64,000 nt of DNA, taken from NCBI GenBank assembly GCA_026745465.1, contig JACYXH010000817.1, positions 30,001 through 94,000 on the forward strand. The letters are read 5' to 3'. The notes beneath the pieces were generated by a model, which was not told the DNA's origin, searched no databases, and saw nothing but the letters and a program-made list of their open reading frames with translations. The position numbers and the translations under genes are program-made. The stretch is from Lota lota (taxonomy: Eukaryota > Chordata > Actinopteri > Gadiformes > Lotidae). This document shows positions 24,300-60,000 of this stretch, one piece after another; positions within the stretch are counted from its first letter, which is position 1; each line of letters starts with the position of its first letter.

Positions 24300-25477
24300 C
24301 ATAGATTGGCTACTAGATCTCTTCGATAGGTCACTAGATGTCTAAATGGACTACTATATGTCTTGATTCATGATACAAGATGTCTAGATGGGTTACTAGA
24401 TGTATAGATGGGCTACTAGATGTCTAAATGGACTACTATATGTCTTGATTCATGATACTAGATGTCTAGATGGGCTACTAGATGTCTAGTTGGGCTACTA
24501 GATGTCTAGTTGGGCTACTAGATGTCTAGTTGGGTTACTAGATGTCTAGTTGGGCTACTAGATGTCTAGTTGGGCTACTAGATGTCTAGTTGGGCTACTA
24601 GATGTCTAGTTGGGTTACTAGATGTCTAGTTGGGCTACTAGATGTCTAGTTGGGCTACTAGATGTCTAGTTGGGCTACTAGATGTCTAGTTGGGTTACTA
24701 GATGTCTAGTTGGGCTACTAGATGTCTAGTTGGGCTACTAGATGTCTAGTTGGGCTACTAGATGTCTAGTTGGGCTACTAGATGTCTAGTTGGGCTACTA
24801 GATGTCTAGATGGGCTACTAGATGCTTTCAGAGGGCTACTAGATGTCTAGTTGGGCTACTAGATGTCTAGTTGGGCTACTAGATGTCTAGATGGGCTACT
24901 AGATGCTTTCAGAGGGCTACTAGATGTCTAGTTGGGCTACTAGATGTCTAGTTGGGCTACTAGATGTCTAGTTGGGCTACTAGATGTCTAGTTGGGCTAC
25001 TAGATGTCTAGTTGGGCTACTAGATGTCTAGATGGGCTACTAGATGTCTAGATGGGCTGCTAGATGTCTAGTTGGGTTACTAGATGTCTAGTTGGGCTAC
25101 TAGATGTCTAGTTGGGCTACTAGATGTCTAGTTGGGCTACTAGATGTCTAGATGGGCTACTAGATGTCTAGTTGGGCTACTAGATGTCTAGTGGGGCTAC
25201 TAGATGTCTAGTTGGGCTACTAGATGTCTAGATGGGCTACTAGATGTCTAGTTGGGCTACTAGATGTCTAGTTGGGCTACTAGATGTCTAGTTGGGCTAC
25301 TAGATGTCTAGTTGGGCTACTAGATGTCTAGTTGGGCTACTAGATGTCTAGTTGGGCTACTAGATGTCTAGTTGGGCTACTAGATGTCTAGTTGGGCTAC
25401 TAGATGTCTAGTTGGGCTACTAGATGTCTAGTTGGGCTACTAGATGTCTAGATGGGCTACTAGATGCTTTCAGAGGG

Positions 25478-25480
<3 letters not shown>
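24300..25480. repeat. 20-bp minisatellite forming the pik3cg 3' UTR, about 55 copies
   Basis: The unit is ctagttgggctactagatgt, with an a/t variant and three interruptions by gctttcagagggctactagatg. The right end of the array is the pik3cg stop codon itself (see the terminal exon). On the minus strand each unit contains overlapping CTAG motifs. Confidence 0.96.
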
Positions 25481-47749
<22,269 letters not shown>

Positions 47750-47799
47750 CGATGCTGTGTGGACATTAGTATACATTAGTAAAACTGTTACTATTCACT

Positions 47800-47920
47800 A
47801 GTCACTATTTAGTCATTTAGCTGACGCTTTTATCCAGAGCAACTCATGATGAGTTATGGAGCAGGTTTAGGGGTTAAGATGCTCAAGATGCCTACAGGTA
47901 CACTGCAGACACACCTGTTA
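47800..47920 (-). mobile_element. tRNA-derived SINE fragment
   Basis: In minus orientation the tail gctctggataaaagcgtcag plus ctaaatgac follows a body with gcatcttgagcatcttaacc and cctaaacctgctcc. The body is homologous to the SINE at 10649-11385, but here it is single copy. The tRNA head is missing. Confidence 0.65.
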
Positions 47921-48845
47921 GAAACCTATTTGTCGACCTCTGTTTTGAGATATCCTTTACCTGCGGATGGAAGTGCTTTAAAGCAATGGCAAATGGTTCA
48001 GGGCGTGTTTTACTCCCTATGGTGTGGTACATGTTCAGGTCAACCAGTTATCGCAGAACACCTGGCTCAGGACTGGCTTGGTTCGCTCCAAAATGGCTCC
48101 ACGCTGGCCAGATTATTTGATGGAGTGCGGTATGATGTCATCTCATGGTTTTTGTTGAAAGGTAAAGCCAGGCTCTTTTCATTATTGTCATCACAACCAA
48201 AACAACAGCAGTAGAGGAACTTACTAGTACTGGAATGCAATGGAAAATAATAATGGAATAATTTAAACACAGAGATAGTTCTTCAATTGTAGCTACCGGT
48301 TTGTGAATCAGCTGCTGCACAGTGAGTAGCATACGTTTACTGAAGTTGTTTTAAGCCTCACCTGGAAATCTTCCGATAAAGCGTCGGCTAAATGTCTAAA
48401 TGTCAAAGTAAATTGGATGGAGAGCACATATCTCACCTGTATGTCGTTGGATCTGTAACTTGTGAAACACTTTAGTGGGGTAAAGGAATACCGTCTTGTG
48501 TGCGTCAGAAACCTGTTTAGCTGAACCAACTCACTCTGTGCGTATTTGACTCAGGCTCAGTTCCCTCTGAACACGTCTGTGCCAAAAATGACACAAAGCC
48601 ATGCGGCTGTGTTGTGAGTAGGGCTGTTGTGTACTTCTGTTTTCCCTTGGCTTCCCTTTCTCACCCAGAGTTTAAAGACAACAAAGTGATCCTCTTCATC
48701 TGTTAGTTCCCTTCCCCCACACATATCACGCATTAACAAAATAATAACCCTTAATATACCTTACTTTAAAGTCCTCTAAAATGGCTGCAACTCTGTCTCG
48801 TCAAGGCTGGTATTCAAACCGATACAAAAACATGCTTGGGATTAT
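47921..48845. other. Unique intergenic DNA
   Basis: Upstream of the pik3cg start region. No exon recognised and no clear TATA box assigned. Confidence 0.5.
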
Positions 48846-48867
48846 TTACAATGCCCATAATCACAGA

Positions 48868-49680
48868 GTGTAGAGTACAGTGTAGATTAGCTGTAGGAAC
48901 CAACATAACATCTGGACAGAGTGTACGGTGTAGATTAGCTGTAGGAACCAACGTAACATCTGGACAGAGTGTACGGTGTAGATTAGCTGTAGGAACCAAC
49001 GTAACATCTGGACAGAGTGTACGGTGTAGATTAGCTGTAGGAACCAACGTAACATCTGGACAGAGTGTACAGTGTAGATTAGCTGTAGGAACCAACGTAA
49101 CATCTGGACAGAGTGTACAGTGTAGATTAGCTGCAGGAACCAACATAACATCTGGACAGAGTGTACGGTGTAGATTAGCTGTAGGAACCAACGTAACATC
49201 TGGACAGAGTGTACGGTGTAGATTAGCTGTAGGAACCAACGTAACATCTGGACAGAGTGTACAGTGTAGATTAGCTGTAGGAACCAACGTAACATCTGGA
49301 CAGAGTGTACAGTGTAGATTAGCTGCAGGAACCAACATAACATCTGGACAGAGTGTACGGTGTAGATTAGCTGCAGGAACCAACATAACATCTGGACAGA
49401 GTGTACGGTGTAGATTAGCTGTATGAACCAACATAACATCTGGACAGAGTGTACGGTGTAGATTAGCTGCAGGAACCAACATAACATCTGGACAGAGTGT
49501 ACGGTGTAGATTAGCTGCAGGAACCAACATAACATCTGGACAGAGTGTACGGTGTAGATTAGCTGCAGGAACCAACATAACATCTGGACAGAGTGTACAG
49601 TGTAGATTAGCTGCAGGAACCAACATAACATCTGGACAGAGTGTACAGTGTAGATTAGCTGCAGGAACCAACATAACATA
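48868..49680. repeat. 48-bp minisatellite, about 17 copies
   Basis: The unit is gtgtagattagctgtaggaa followed by ccaacgtaacatctggacagagtgtac. Variants are tgtagg/tgcagg and acgtaa/acataa. The 48-bp period leaves open frames on both strands (MLVPAANLHCTLCPDV, CWFLQLIYTVHSVQML), which are repeat artefacts. Confidence 0.96.
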
Positions 49681-50265
<585 letters not shown>

Positions 50266-50915
50266 TTTATTCATCCATGAGTGAGAGTGAAGGCATTACA
50301 GCAGCTCAAATCAAAGAACACAATTGTAGTAATCATAATAATGAAGTGAAATTAGCTGACCTTAAAAAGGTAAATTCACCATGACCATTCATTTTGAATG
50401 TGTACACAGTGGCATGATGTAATTGAACAGGATGGTTAAAGAAGTAACAACTGTTTGTGTGATCTGCGTATACAACCTGTCCGACATGCTTGAGGTGGAA
50501 TGCTTTTTAGAGAGAAACCTGCTTAGTACCGCAGCACTTATGTTTTGGACTCTCTGCAGGCTCTAAAACATAAAGATTATATAAATAAAAAAATGGAAAT
50601 GTCTGGACCCGATGTTCCTCTTACCTGGTGTTTTATGGAAGCATCATCTGATGTGACATTTGATCAACTTTATAAACAAGGATTTACATATTACTACTCT
50701 ATTAATAAACATGTGGGAACTATTTAAGAGAAGTGGGAGAGTGTGTGTGCGTGTGTGTATGAGTGTGTGTGCGTGTGTGTACATGCCTGCATGCTTGGGT
50801 ATGTGTACCCATGGAAACCTGGACAAAAACAAATCTTCAAGGTGTGTTTGTTTTTATTCAATAGGGAACATTAACAGACACAATCATATTGTTTTAAAAT
50901 ATGCTTCATAAGCTC
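50266..50915. other. Unique AT-rich intergenic DNA
   Basis: No gene recognised. A short TG-rich region occurs at 50740-50800. Confidence 0.5.
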
Positions 50916-50917
50916 TT

Positions 50918-51122
<205 letters not shown>

Positions 51123-51387
51123 GCGTGTTAGCTATAGGAATGATTTAATTTACTGAACAATAACAAGTAGGAATAACTTACATTGCATACAAAAAGACAA
51201 ATAACATAACCACTTTAAATAACAATCACTTTTAAATAATGTACGAACACTCATTTGGCAGTCAGAATGACATAATGACATAATGGCTCTCTCATTGGCA
51301 ACTCTAACAGTGCCAACTATATTTAGGCCTAAACATATATATTTTACAGTATATATGGGCCTATTCATACATGTTTACATGGTATAT

Positions 51388-51721
51388 CAGAATCAGAATC
51401 AGAATCAGAAAAGCTTTATTGCCAAGTACGCTTTTTAAACATACAAGGAATTTGTCTTGGTGATGTAGGTGCACGTCACGTTCTCTATTGCAGGTTAAAC
51501 AGAACAAACAAAATAAGTATAAATAAATGTATAAATATATACACACAATTTAGATTTACAAGAGCAGATTAAGTACAGTGGCATGTAGAGCCAGGGGTGT
51601 GGAGAGAGTCAGGGCGGTTTCCGGGCCTTGTTAATAAGGCTAGTGGCGGAGGGGAAAAAACTGTCCTTGTGACGAGAGGTTTTGGTCCTGATGGACCTCA
51701 GCCTCCTGCCAGCCTCCTGCC
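51388..51721 (-). mobile_element. 5'-truncated LINE 3' end with 35-bp target duplication
   Basis: On the minus strand it encodes GRRLRSIRTKTSRHKDSFFP followed by SATSLINKARKPP and a stop, a typical reverse-transcriptase ORF C-terminus of fish LINEs. A short 3' UTR, CAATAAAGC and a (TTCTGA)n tail follow. Flanks 51353-51387 and 51722-51756 are a 35-bp duplication of the target with one mismatch. Confidence 0.85.
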
Positions 51722-51759
51722 ATATGGGCCTATTCATAAATGTTTACATGGTATATAGT

Positions 51760-52455
51760 ATATAATGCTATTTTCATTCCCTGATTTGCAGAACACATTG
51801 AATGTGCCCTTTTGATGTAAACACGGCAGGTAATAAAGTTCTGGTGAAGATTAAAGGCATGATCCTAGCTGCCATCTTGGTTCTAACCCACACAGAGAAT
51901 TCTCCACCTCCTCTTCTCCTGTTGGGTTGACTTGTTTTTGTTAAAGGTCCATTTTATTTGGTTAAGAAGTTATTTGGAAAATACTTTTAGCAAACAGTGT
52001 TTGAAAATATGCCAAATGCAAATTTTATCCGGAAAGAAGCAGCTTTTGTTGGCACTTATAAGTAATGATGGCTTCATCTATAATCCATAATCTGTCATCT
52101 ATAGCTATTCTCTACTTCTAGCTAGAATATCCTCTACCTCTATCTATTTTGTTAGGTCGTCAACTCTTCATATTTTAAATGTACATTAACTAGATAAACC
52201 TAAATATTTATTTGCTTGATTGCCTATAAAAATATGTGCCACAACGGGACTGCACTCTATATATTCACATCTTCTTCCTTCACAGTGTCAAACTAAAAGC
52301 CTAAATAGCACACCCCACTAAATGTGTTCAATCAGGTGTTTCCAACTAAAAGAAGCTACATCTAAACACATCTAAACATATAGCTGAGTTTCAGCTTATA
52401 TTCATGCCTACACCATCTATTGTATTGTCTCTTCCTTGTCAAAGGCCCTGTGGTC
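51760..52455. other. Unique AT-rich intergenic DNA downstream of the GPCR
   Basis: No gene recognised. The region lies 3' of the GPCR gene. Confidence 0.5.
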
Positions 52456-52461
52456 TTTATT
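52456..52461 (-). terminator. Candidate poly(A) signal of the GPCR gene
   Basis: Minus-strand AATAAA (in cagaataaagacc) about 145 bp beyond the GPCR stop codon. It is the first canonical hexamer I see downstream. Confidence 0.55.
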
Positions 52462-52605
52462 CTGAAACCATAAACTCACCCATTATTTGGTAAATAAATA
52501 AAAAACTATACGCCGGTATTGTTTTTACAATACAAATTATTCCTGGATTCATATGCGTGACATTTAAATGCTGAACGGTAAACTTAGTTTGATGATGACC
52601 ACCTT

Positions 52606-53952
52606 TCACTTTGCGCGTAACGGCTCAAGAGCCAACTCACACGGGATGTTCAGAGCTCCTCTTGACATCTCAGGCCACCCCCCAGTCCCCCTCCCCACGT
52701 GACCTTCGTTCAGAACGTTCTGGCCCACTGGGTTTTCGTCTATCTGCTTCTGTTGCTCCTGCAGCCGACCGTTCCTCCTCGCGCGCGCCCGTCTGTCCTT
52801 GGCGGCGAACAGTTCCGAGCTGCTTTTCCAGCAGCACGTGAGTCTGGCCAGCACCTGCCGCACCTCCTTGTTGCGTATGCCGTACACGAGCGGGTTGATG
52901 CAGGGCGGCAGCAGGGTCATGGCCACCAGCGACATGTGGAGTACCACCGCGGACAGGGACGGCTCGTGCGGGTTGTTGGACAGCATGGCGCTGTTTCCCT
53001 CGAGCTCCCACAGCACGTCCGACGTTGCTTTGAGCAGAACGGGCAACAGCTGGAACATCAGCATGCAACAGTAGAACAGCACCGTCTTGCGCGCGCGTGT
53101 GTTCACCGCGTTGAAGGGCACCACGGCTTTGAGCGGGTCCTGGTACATGCGCAGGTAGGCGAAGCCGTGCACTAGCAAACACGTGAGCAGCATGAGCACG
53201 CACATCAGCTTGCGAAAGATGGCCGAGGCGCGCGGGAAGCCCATCTGGCGCGCCATCGTGTCCGGCTCGCACACCAGTCCCGAGGTGATGCCGCTGATCG
53301 AGTCGCGCTCATTGCCCATCCGCAGAAGCGCGACGCTCGTCACCCCCAGCCCGATGGAGACGACCCAGATCATGCTGAGCACCAGGCGCAGCCTCAGAAG
53401 CGTCAGGATGGACAGGTAGCGGATGGCTTGGCACACATACAGGTAGCGTTCCAGCGCCATGCCCGTGATGGTGAGCAGGCTGCAGGAGATGGTCGTGGTG
53501 CCCCAGAAGTATTGCATGTAGCACCACAAGTTGAAGCCCATTGTGCGCCTGTGCAACAGCGAGTATATGAGGGGCGGGCCGAGCAGGCCGGTCTGAATGA
53601 GGTCGCTGAGGATGAGGTTCTTCAGCAGGTTGAAGCGCGGCTGCCACGACAGTTCGTGGGAGCGCTGGAGACCGAGCAGAGTAAAGCCGTTCACGAGCAG
53701 CGACAGCACCACCAGGAAAGAGAACAGAGCGACGAGCGGTCGTATGGCGCCCTCGTGGGGCACGATGAAAAGGAAGAGGCACGCCGCCGTGTCCAGGTGC
53801 TCGACATCGCGAGGTTCGCTCTCGTTCTGCGCGAGCAGCCGCACGCACTGCTGCGTGACGTTGTGCATCGCAATCCTGTGTGCCTCGAGGCGCGTCTCGG
53901 GACACGCAGGCGTGTGGCACTCGTCCGTTTCTGATAAAGTTATGGTTGACAT
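52606..53952 (-). CDS. Class A orphan-type GPCR, GPR148 / OR131-like, single exon
   Basis: 448 aa in one exon. The N-terminus (about 75 residues) has sequons NVT and NES and several Cys. TM1 is around PLVALFSFLVVLSLLVNGF, TM2 NLILSDLIQTGLLGPPLIY, TM3 has conserved Cys in LWCYMQYF and ends MALERYLYVC (ERY as the DRY motif), TM4 is around LVLSMIWVVSIGLG, TM5 LMCVLMLLTCLLVHGFAYL, TM6 TVLFYCCMLMFQLLPVLL and TM7 PPCINPLVYGIRNKEV (NPxxY). A long basic tail follows with CC at its start, possibly palmitoylated. The TM2, ERY-to-IRYLS and INPLVYG blocks resemble fish odorant receptor 131-like and GPR148 proteins. Ligand unknown. Intronless structure is usual for these groups. GC-rich and CpG-rich relative to flanks. 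Identity beyond class A is inference. Confidence 0.85.
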   Translation of the reverse strand: MSTITLSETDECHTPACPETRLEAHRIAMHNVTQQCVRLLAQNESEPRDVEHLDTAACLFLFIVPHEGAIRPLVALFSFLVVLSLLVNGFTLLGLQRSHELSWQPRFNLLKNLILSDLIQTGLLGPPLIYSLLHRRTMGFNLWCYMQYFWGTTTISCSLLTITGMALERYLYVCQAIRYLSILTLLRLRLVLSMIWVVSIGLGVTSVALLRMGNERDSISGITSGLVCEPDTMARQMGFPRASAIFRKLMCVLMLLTCLLVHGFAYLRMYQDPLKAVVPFNAVNTRARKTVLFYCCMLMFQLLPVLLKATSDVLWELEGNSAMLSNNPHEPSLSAVVLHMSLVAMTLLPPCINPLVYGIRNKEVRQVLARLTCCWKSSSELFAAKDRRARARRNGRLQEQQKQIDENPVGQNVLNEGHVGRGTGGWPEMSRGALNIPCELALEPLRAK

Positions 53953-54060
53953 CCTATCGCATCTAACAAATTCAAAAAGCAGTCTGTCTCAAAGTGTCGT
54001 AACGAAGTGTTCAGGATGTTTCAAGCACGCACAAGACTGGGATCCGATATGCTGACGAGG

Positions 54061-54068
54061 TATTTATA
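54061..54068 (-). promoter_or_regulatory. TATA box of the GPCR gene
   Basis: Minus-strand CCCTATAAATACC lies about 110 bp upstream of the GPCR ATG, preceded by a GC-rich gccgcc. It would place the transcription start near 54030-54040, giving a 5' UTR of about 80-90 nt. Confidence 0.6.
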
Positions 54069-54314
54069 GGGCGGCACGCCAAGGGGTTGCTTCAGGTAAG
54101 GGGTGGCCGATTGTATTGTACATTAATTACACGTCTTTGATGAATACTCGTTTCTGATTGGTCAATCACGTCATCCAGCGGTTTCCTTATAAAAGACCAC
54201 TGCTATGAATAACAGACAGGACGCTATTTCCTCTCACGTTTAGACTCCATCAGGTCACAGTGGAAAAGCAACAGGCAACCACTTACAGCTTGCTGCACAC
54301 ACCAATTTATGACG

Positions 54315-54540
<226 letters not shown>

Positions 54541-55035
54541 CTAACCCACATCTCTCATCCATCCCTCCCTTCCTAACCCTGCTCTCAAATCCTTCTCCCC
54601 TGGAGCTGTGTGGCCACCCAGTTACCCTCCACATGATGTTCCTGGTCTACAAAAGCAGAAAAGCACAGAACATTTCCCTCGTTGTATTAAAATAGATTCA
54701 GGCGTGCGCTGCAGTGGGTCCATGCCGGTACTTACGAGCTCACCAAGGTACGGGCCTCGTTCAAAAACGTCAATTGGAAACTAAATACAATTATGTAAAA
54801 AGTCAGTGGTTGAGAACTTCTCCGAGATGAGCGCATGCCTAGTTCAGTCTAGACTTGTGACTTTGTGTCCACCATGTGCGACATCTGGTGAGCCGAGCCC
54901 TCCCCCAACCCAAACAAAACAGAACCCCCGCAACTGAAGCCTGGACCTTAATATCTTTCAAACCGGGGCTACGGCTTTGAGCCCATCCAACCCCCTACCA
55001 GAACATAAAGGTCCTGATGTATTCATCCAGAAAGC
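54541..55035. other. Unique intergenic DNA
   Basis: No gene recognised. Confidence 0.5.
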
Positions 55036-55039
55036 CGAG

Positions 55040-55827
55040 GACTGAACCTAGAGTCCAGGGACCTCTACCTGAACCTAGAGTCCAGGGACCTCTACCTGAA
55101 CCTAGAGTCCAGGGACCTCTACCTAAACCTAGAGTCCAGGGACCTCTAACTGAACCTAGAGTCCAGGGACCTCTACCTAAACCTAGAGTCCAGGGACCTC
55201 TAACTGAACCTAGAGTCCAGGGACCTCTACCTGAACCTAGAGTCCAGGGACCTCTACCTGAACCTAGAGTCCAGGGACCTCTAACTGAAACTAGAGTCCA
55301 GGGACCTCTACCTAAACCTAGAGTCCAGGGACCTCTAACTGAACCTAGAGTCCAGGGACCTCTACCTAAACCTAGAGTCCAGGGACCTCTAACTGAACCT
55401 AGAGTCCAGGGACCTCTACCTGAACCTAGAGTCCAGGGACCTCTAACTGAACCTAGAGTCCAGGGACCTCTACCTGAACCTAGAGTCCATGGACGTCTAC
55501 CTAAACCTAGAGTCCAGGGACCTCTACCTGAACCTAGAGTCCAGGGACCTCTACCTGAACCTAGAGTCCAGGGACCTCTACCTAAACCTAGAGTCCAGGG
55601 ACCTCTAACTGAACCTAGAGTCCAGGGACCTCTATGTGAACCTAAAGTCCAGGGACCTCTAACTGAACCTAGAGTCCAGGGACCTCTATGTGAACCTAAA
55701 GTCCAGGGACCTCTACCTGAACCTAGAGTCCAGGGACCTCTACCTGAACCTAGAGTCCAGGGACCTCTACCTGAACCTAGAGTCCAGGGACCTCTACCTG
55801 AACCTAGAGTCCAGGGACCTCTAGGTC
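55040..55827. repeat. 27-bp minisatellite C2, about 29 copies, sister of C1
   Basis: The unit is aacctagagtccagggacct plus ctacctg, ctaactg or ctatgtg, the same consensus as the pik3cg intron 7 array. The right flank (55828-55850, catcttaagttccagttgtc and agg) matches 33322-33344, the C1 right flank, at 22 of 23 positions. This shows that array and flank were copied together. Confidence 0.95.
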
Positions 55828-55932
55828 CATCTTAAGTTCCAGTTGTCAGGAGTGAAGGACGAAGCAGAGGACAGACTGACAAATGGATCAAGAGTCTGGA
55901 ACACAAGATCTGAGTAGGCTGGGGTGTTGAGC

Positions 55933-56715
<783 letters not shown>

Positions 56716-56760
56716 TGCAGTGTTTTTAATACATGTCATTGAGATAGCTGATAGTGTCCT

Positions 56761-57016
56761 TTAGCTAAACATGGGGGCCTTGAAGTGGGGGGGCACCACA
56801 TCAGGGGGTGTCCCCTCCCCACGGGCTTGATTGGCTCCTCCTCTCCTGAGCGGGGATTTAGTGGCCCAATCAGGAGCCCATTCAGTCAGAGTGGTCACGG
56901 GAGGGGAGGTACTTATGAGGGGCATCCAGACCGAGACCCTGTAGAGTCTACACACACCTGGTTCTGACCCTGGTTCAGACCCTGGTTCTGGTACTACACT
57001 TGCTGCAGAAGACAAC
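56761..57016 (+). promoter_or_regulatory. tnnc2: tnnc2 5' flank and 5' UTR region
   Basis: Immediately upstream of the start codon, with cacacctgg (E-box CACCTG at about 56953) and repeats of ccctggttctgac. No clear TATA box or MEF2 site is recognised. Exact transcription start unknown. Confidence 0.4.
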
Positions 57017-60000
57017 ATGGTAAGAACCAGAGAGAGAGATGTGGATTGAGTGATGAAGAGTGAGATGAAGATGACGATGGAATGAGAGGGATGGAGAACG
57101 AGAGCAGAAGATGAAGAGAGAAAGGGACAGAGTGGCTTTTTCAAGTTTTTTTTCAACGGAAATGGGAACTTACGACTTGAACTCATGAACTTAGGTGGCA
57201 GCAGAACATTGGTAGAAACAGACTGAGCGACTGAGTGGACTAAAGTGGCTTTGGGTGGACGTTCAGCTCAAATACAATGACGCGGCCCTGGGTTTCTGGG
57301 GACACAGTATTGTTGCTAACTCTTCAGAACCCTGCTTCCCCGATGCGAGACATTATGTCATTATTCTGCTCTGGGACTGAGCGCTGACCAGTGTTGGTCT
57401 AAGTCTTGTCTGTCGCTAACCTAAAGCTAGAGCTGAAGCAGTTCTTCCTTTGTATATTTAGACCGTATGTTGTAGCAGAAGGCTGGGATGGAGCTATGTG
57501 AAGCTAGGTCATCGGAGAAGACGCGCTGCCTTTTCTTAAGCCCTTTAGCTTCAGATGAATCCTCCTCAATATGTCACGTTATAAATAGCCTGAAAGCTAG
57601 CTTCACTGTCAACACCAGTGCCTTGTTCCAGTGGAATGTCATCCGGCTAGCTTAGCATGTTGGCTATAAGGGTTGCAACTATAAGTCGATCTATGGAAAA
57701 TTAATTAGATCTAATTTTAATGCTCGTTTAATCGTTTGAAAGTAAATTAAGTAATTGAAGTCCAAAAGCCAAGCGTTTGCTGCTTAATGATTCAGAAAAT
57801 GAAATACCTGGTTCATTATGTTTCTGTTTTTCTTGGCTGCTTGGCAGATAAAGCCAGCAAATGTAAGACATCACTTTGGACTCAGGTAACTTTGGCATTT
57901 GCTATTATTTATGATATTCAATAGACTAAATTACTAATTGAACAATCTTTGAAAAATCCCTGTTAGATGAATTGTGTATAAACATAATTTTGAGTTGCAG
58001 CCCTAGTGGCTATAAAGTAACATGATGGAACGGGAGACAAAAGGAGGCTGAACGTGGAATAACATCTTGTTTAGGCAAAGCCGCTGATGTTGTAGCCTTA
58101 AGGCCGTGTTGCCGGGCAACTAGGGATTTTGACCGTCCTCTCGGTCTTCACACAGTGCTCTGCGAGGCTACTAAATATATTCCATCGCTCCTCACTTGAG
58201 GGTCTTGTATCTCGTGTAACAGGAGAGACAAACCCCTGATGTCATTGCTCACAAACTGTGGAGCAGTTGTTGGAACAATGAATCTCAGGGAGGAGCAGTC
58301 CATCAACAGGAGCTTAGCGCTCCAAACACACACCACACCGGCTACACTTGTAGAGAAACCCGTTGTCATAGAGAAAGAAGAATATAAAAGTAAAACGTTG
58401 CTGTGGATTATGTGTGTGGCATGCTGTGGCGTGAACCAGGGTCTACACACAGTGAAGCACTCTTCTATGCTAGGGTTAGGGTTATGCTAGGGCTATACTG
58501 ATATGCTAATGACCCATCGTATGAGGACGTGAGGTACTCCTCCAGGATGGCCATACGTCTTACATTTATGTTCTGTAAATGGAGAGAGACCTTCAGAGAG
58601 ACAGACTCAAGCGTTACCCCTGACAACGTAGCATAGGCAAATTCATATCATAAGATGAGTACTATATCATCTTTTTGTAGGATGTGAATATAGAATGAGC
58701 ATAGCATTGGGAACATGTGTGTGAGTGGGCTTGTGTGTGCATTATAGCATGGTATTTACCTATTGGTTGAAAACTCTTCCTCCTCTTCGTTGTCTAGCCT
58801 ACCGATGCCCAGAGCGATGCCCGCTCCTTCCTGAGTGAGGAGATGATCACGGGTTAGTCTTTATTCCATTGATTTTATTTGAACCAATAGCTGCTTAATC
58901 TCTATTCTATTTATTTCATTTGAACCAATCCAATGACCCCCCTCCTCTCCCCAGAGTTCCAGGCCGCCTTCGACATGTTCGACACAGACGGTGGCGGTGA
59001 CATCAGCACCAAGGAGCTGGGTCAGGTGATGAGGATGTTGGGTCAGAACCCAACCCGAGAGGAGCTGGATGCCATCATTGAGGAGGTGGATGAGGATGGT
59101 GAGCGTTTTTACATCTTCATCATCTACATCTTAAGCACAGCAACCAGTTTATGGAGCACTCAGTAAACGCTGACGCTACAAGTAAAGGACATAATGAGGT
59201 AAAGTATCTTTACCTCATTTCTTTTAAATAGACGATGTTTTGTAACTGTCCAGCTTTATCGTACCACCAGGTTTAAACTCCTACCTGTGATGTCACAAGT
59301 GGGGTTTCCCTCTGCATGGAAACATGTTGCAGGTTCCCTTCTAGCTGTGGACTGGCTCTGTGTCGCCCTCTGCATGGAAACATGTTGCAGGTTCCCTTCT
59401 AGCTGTGGACTGGCTCTGTGTCACCCTCTGCATGGAAACATGTTGCAGGTTCCCTTCTAGCTGTGGACTGGCTCTGTGTCGCCCTCTGCATGGAAACATG
59501 TTGCAGGTTCCCTTCTAGCTGTGGACTGGCTCTGTGTCGCCCTCTGCATGGAAACATGTTGCAGGTTCCCTTCTAGCTGTGGACTGGCTATGCTCTGTGT
59601 CGCCCTCTGCAGGCAGTGGTACCATTGACTTCGAGGAGTTCCTGGTCATGATGGTGCAGCAGCTAAAGGAGGACCAGGCAGGAAAGAGCGAAGAAGAACT
59701 CTCCGAGATCTTCCGCATTTTTGACAAGTAGGATGTCTGAAACCCATGGGACTGTTCGGGGCTGCTAACGCTTTGCTAATGCTAACCCATGGGACTGTTC
59801 GGGGCTGCTAACGCTTTGCTAATGCTAACCCATGGGACTGTTCGGGGCTGCTAACGCTTTGCTAATGCTAACCCATGGGACTGTTCGGGGCTGCTAACGC
59901 TTTGCTAATGCTAACCCATGGGACTGTTCGGGGCTGCTAACGCTTTGCTAATGCTAACCCATGGGACTGTTCGGGGCTGCTAACGCTTTGCTAATGCTAA

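Noticed and set aside
52611-54055. Plus-strand and alternative minus-frame open frames of 150-203 codons over the GPCR
   Set aside because: Shadows of a GC-rich coding exon; only the 448-codon frame has seven transmembrane segments and receptor motifs.
55017-55835. 272-codon frame (EPRVQGPL repeats)
   Set aside because: 27-bp array C2; the same frame appears in intron 7 of pik3cg.
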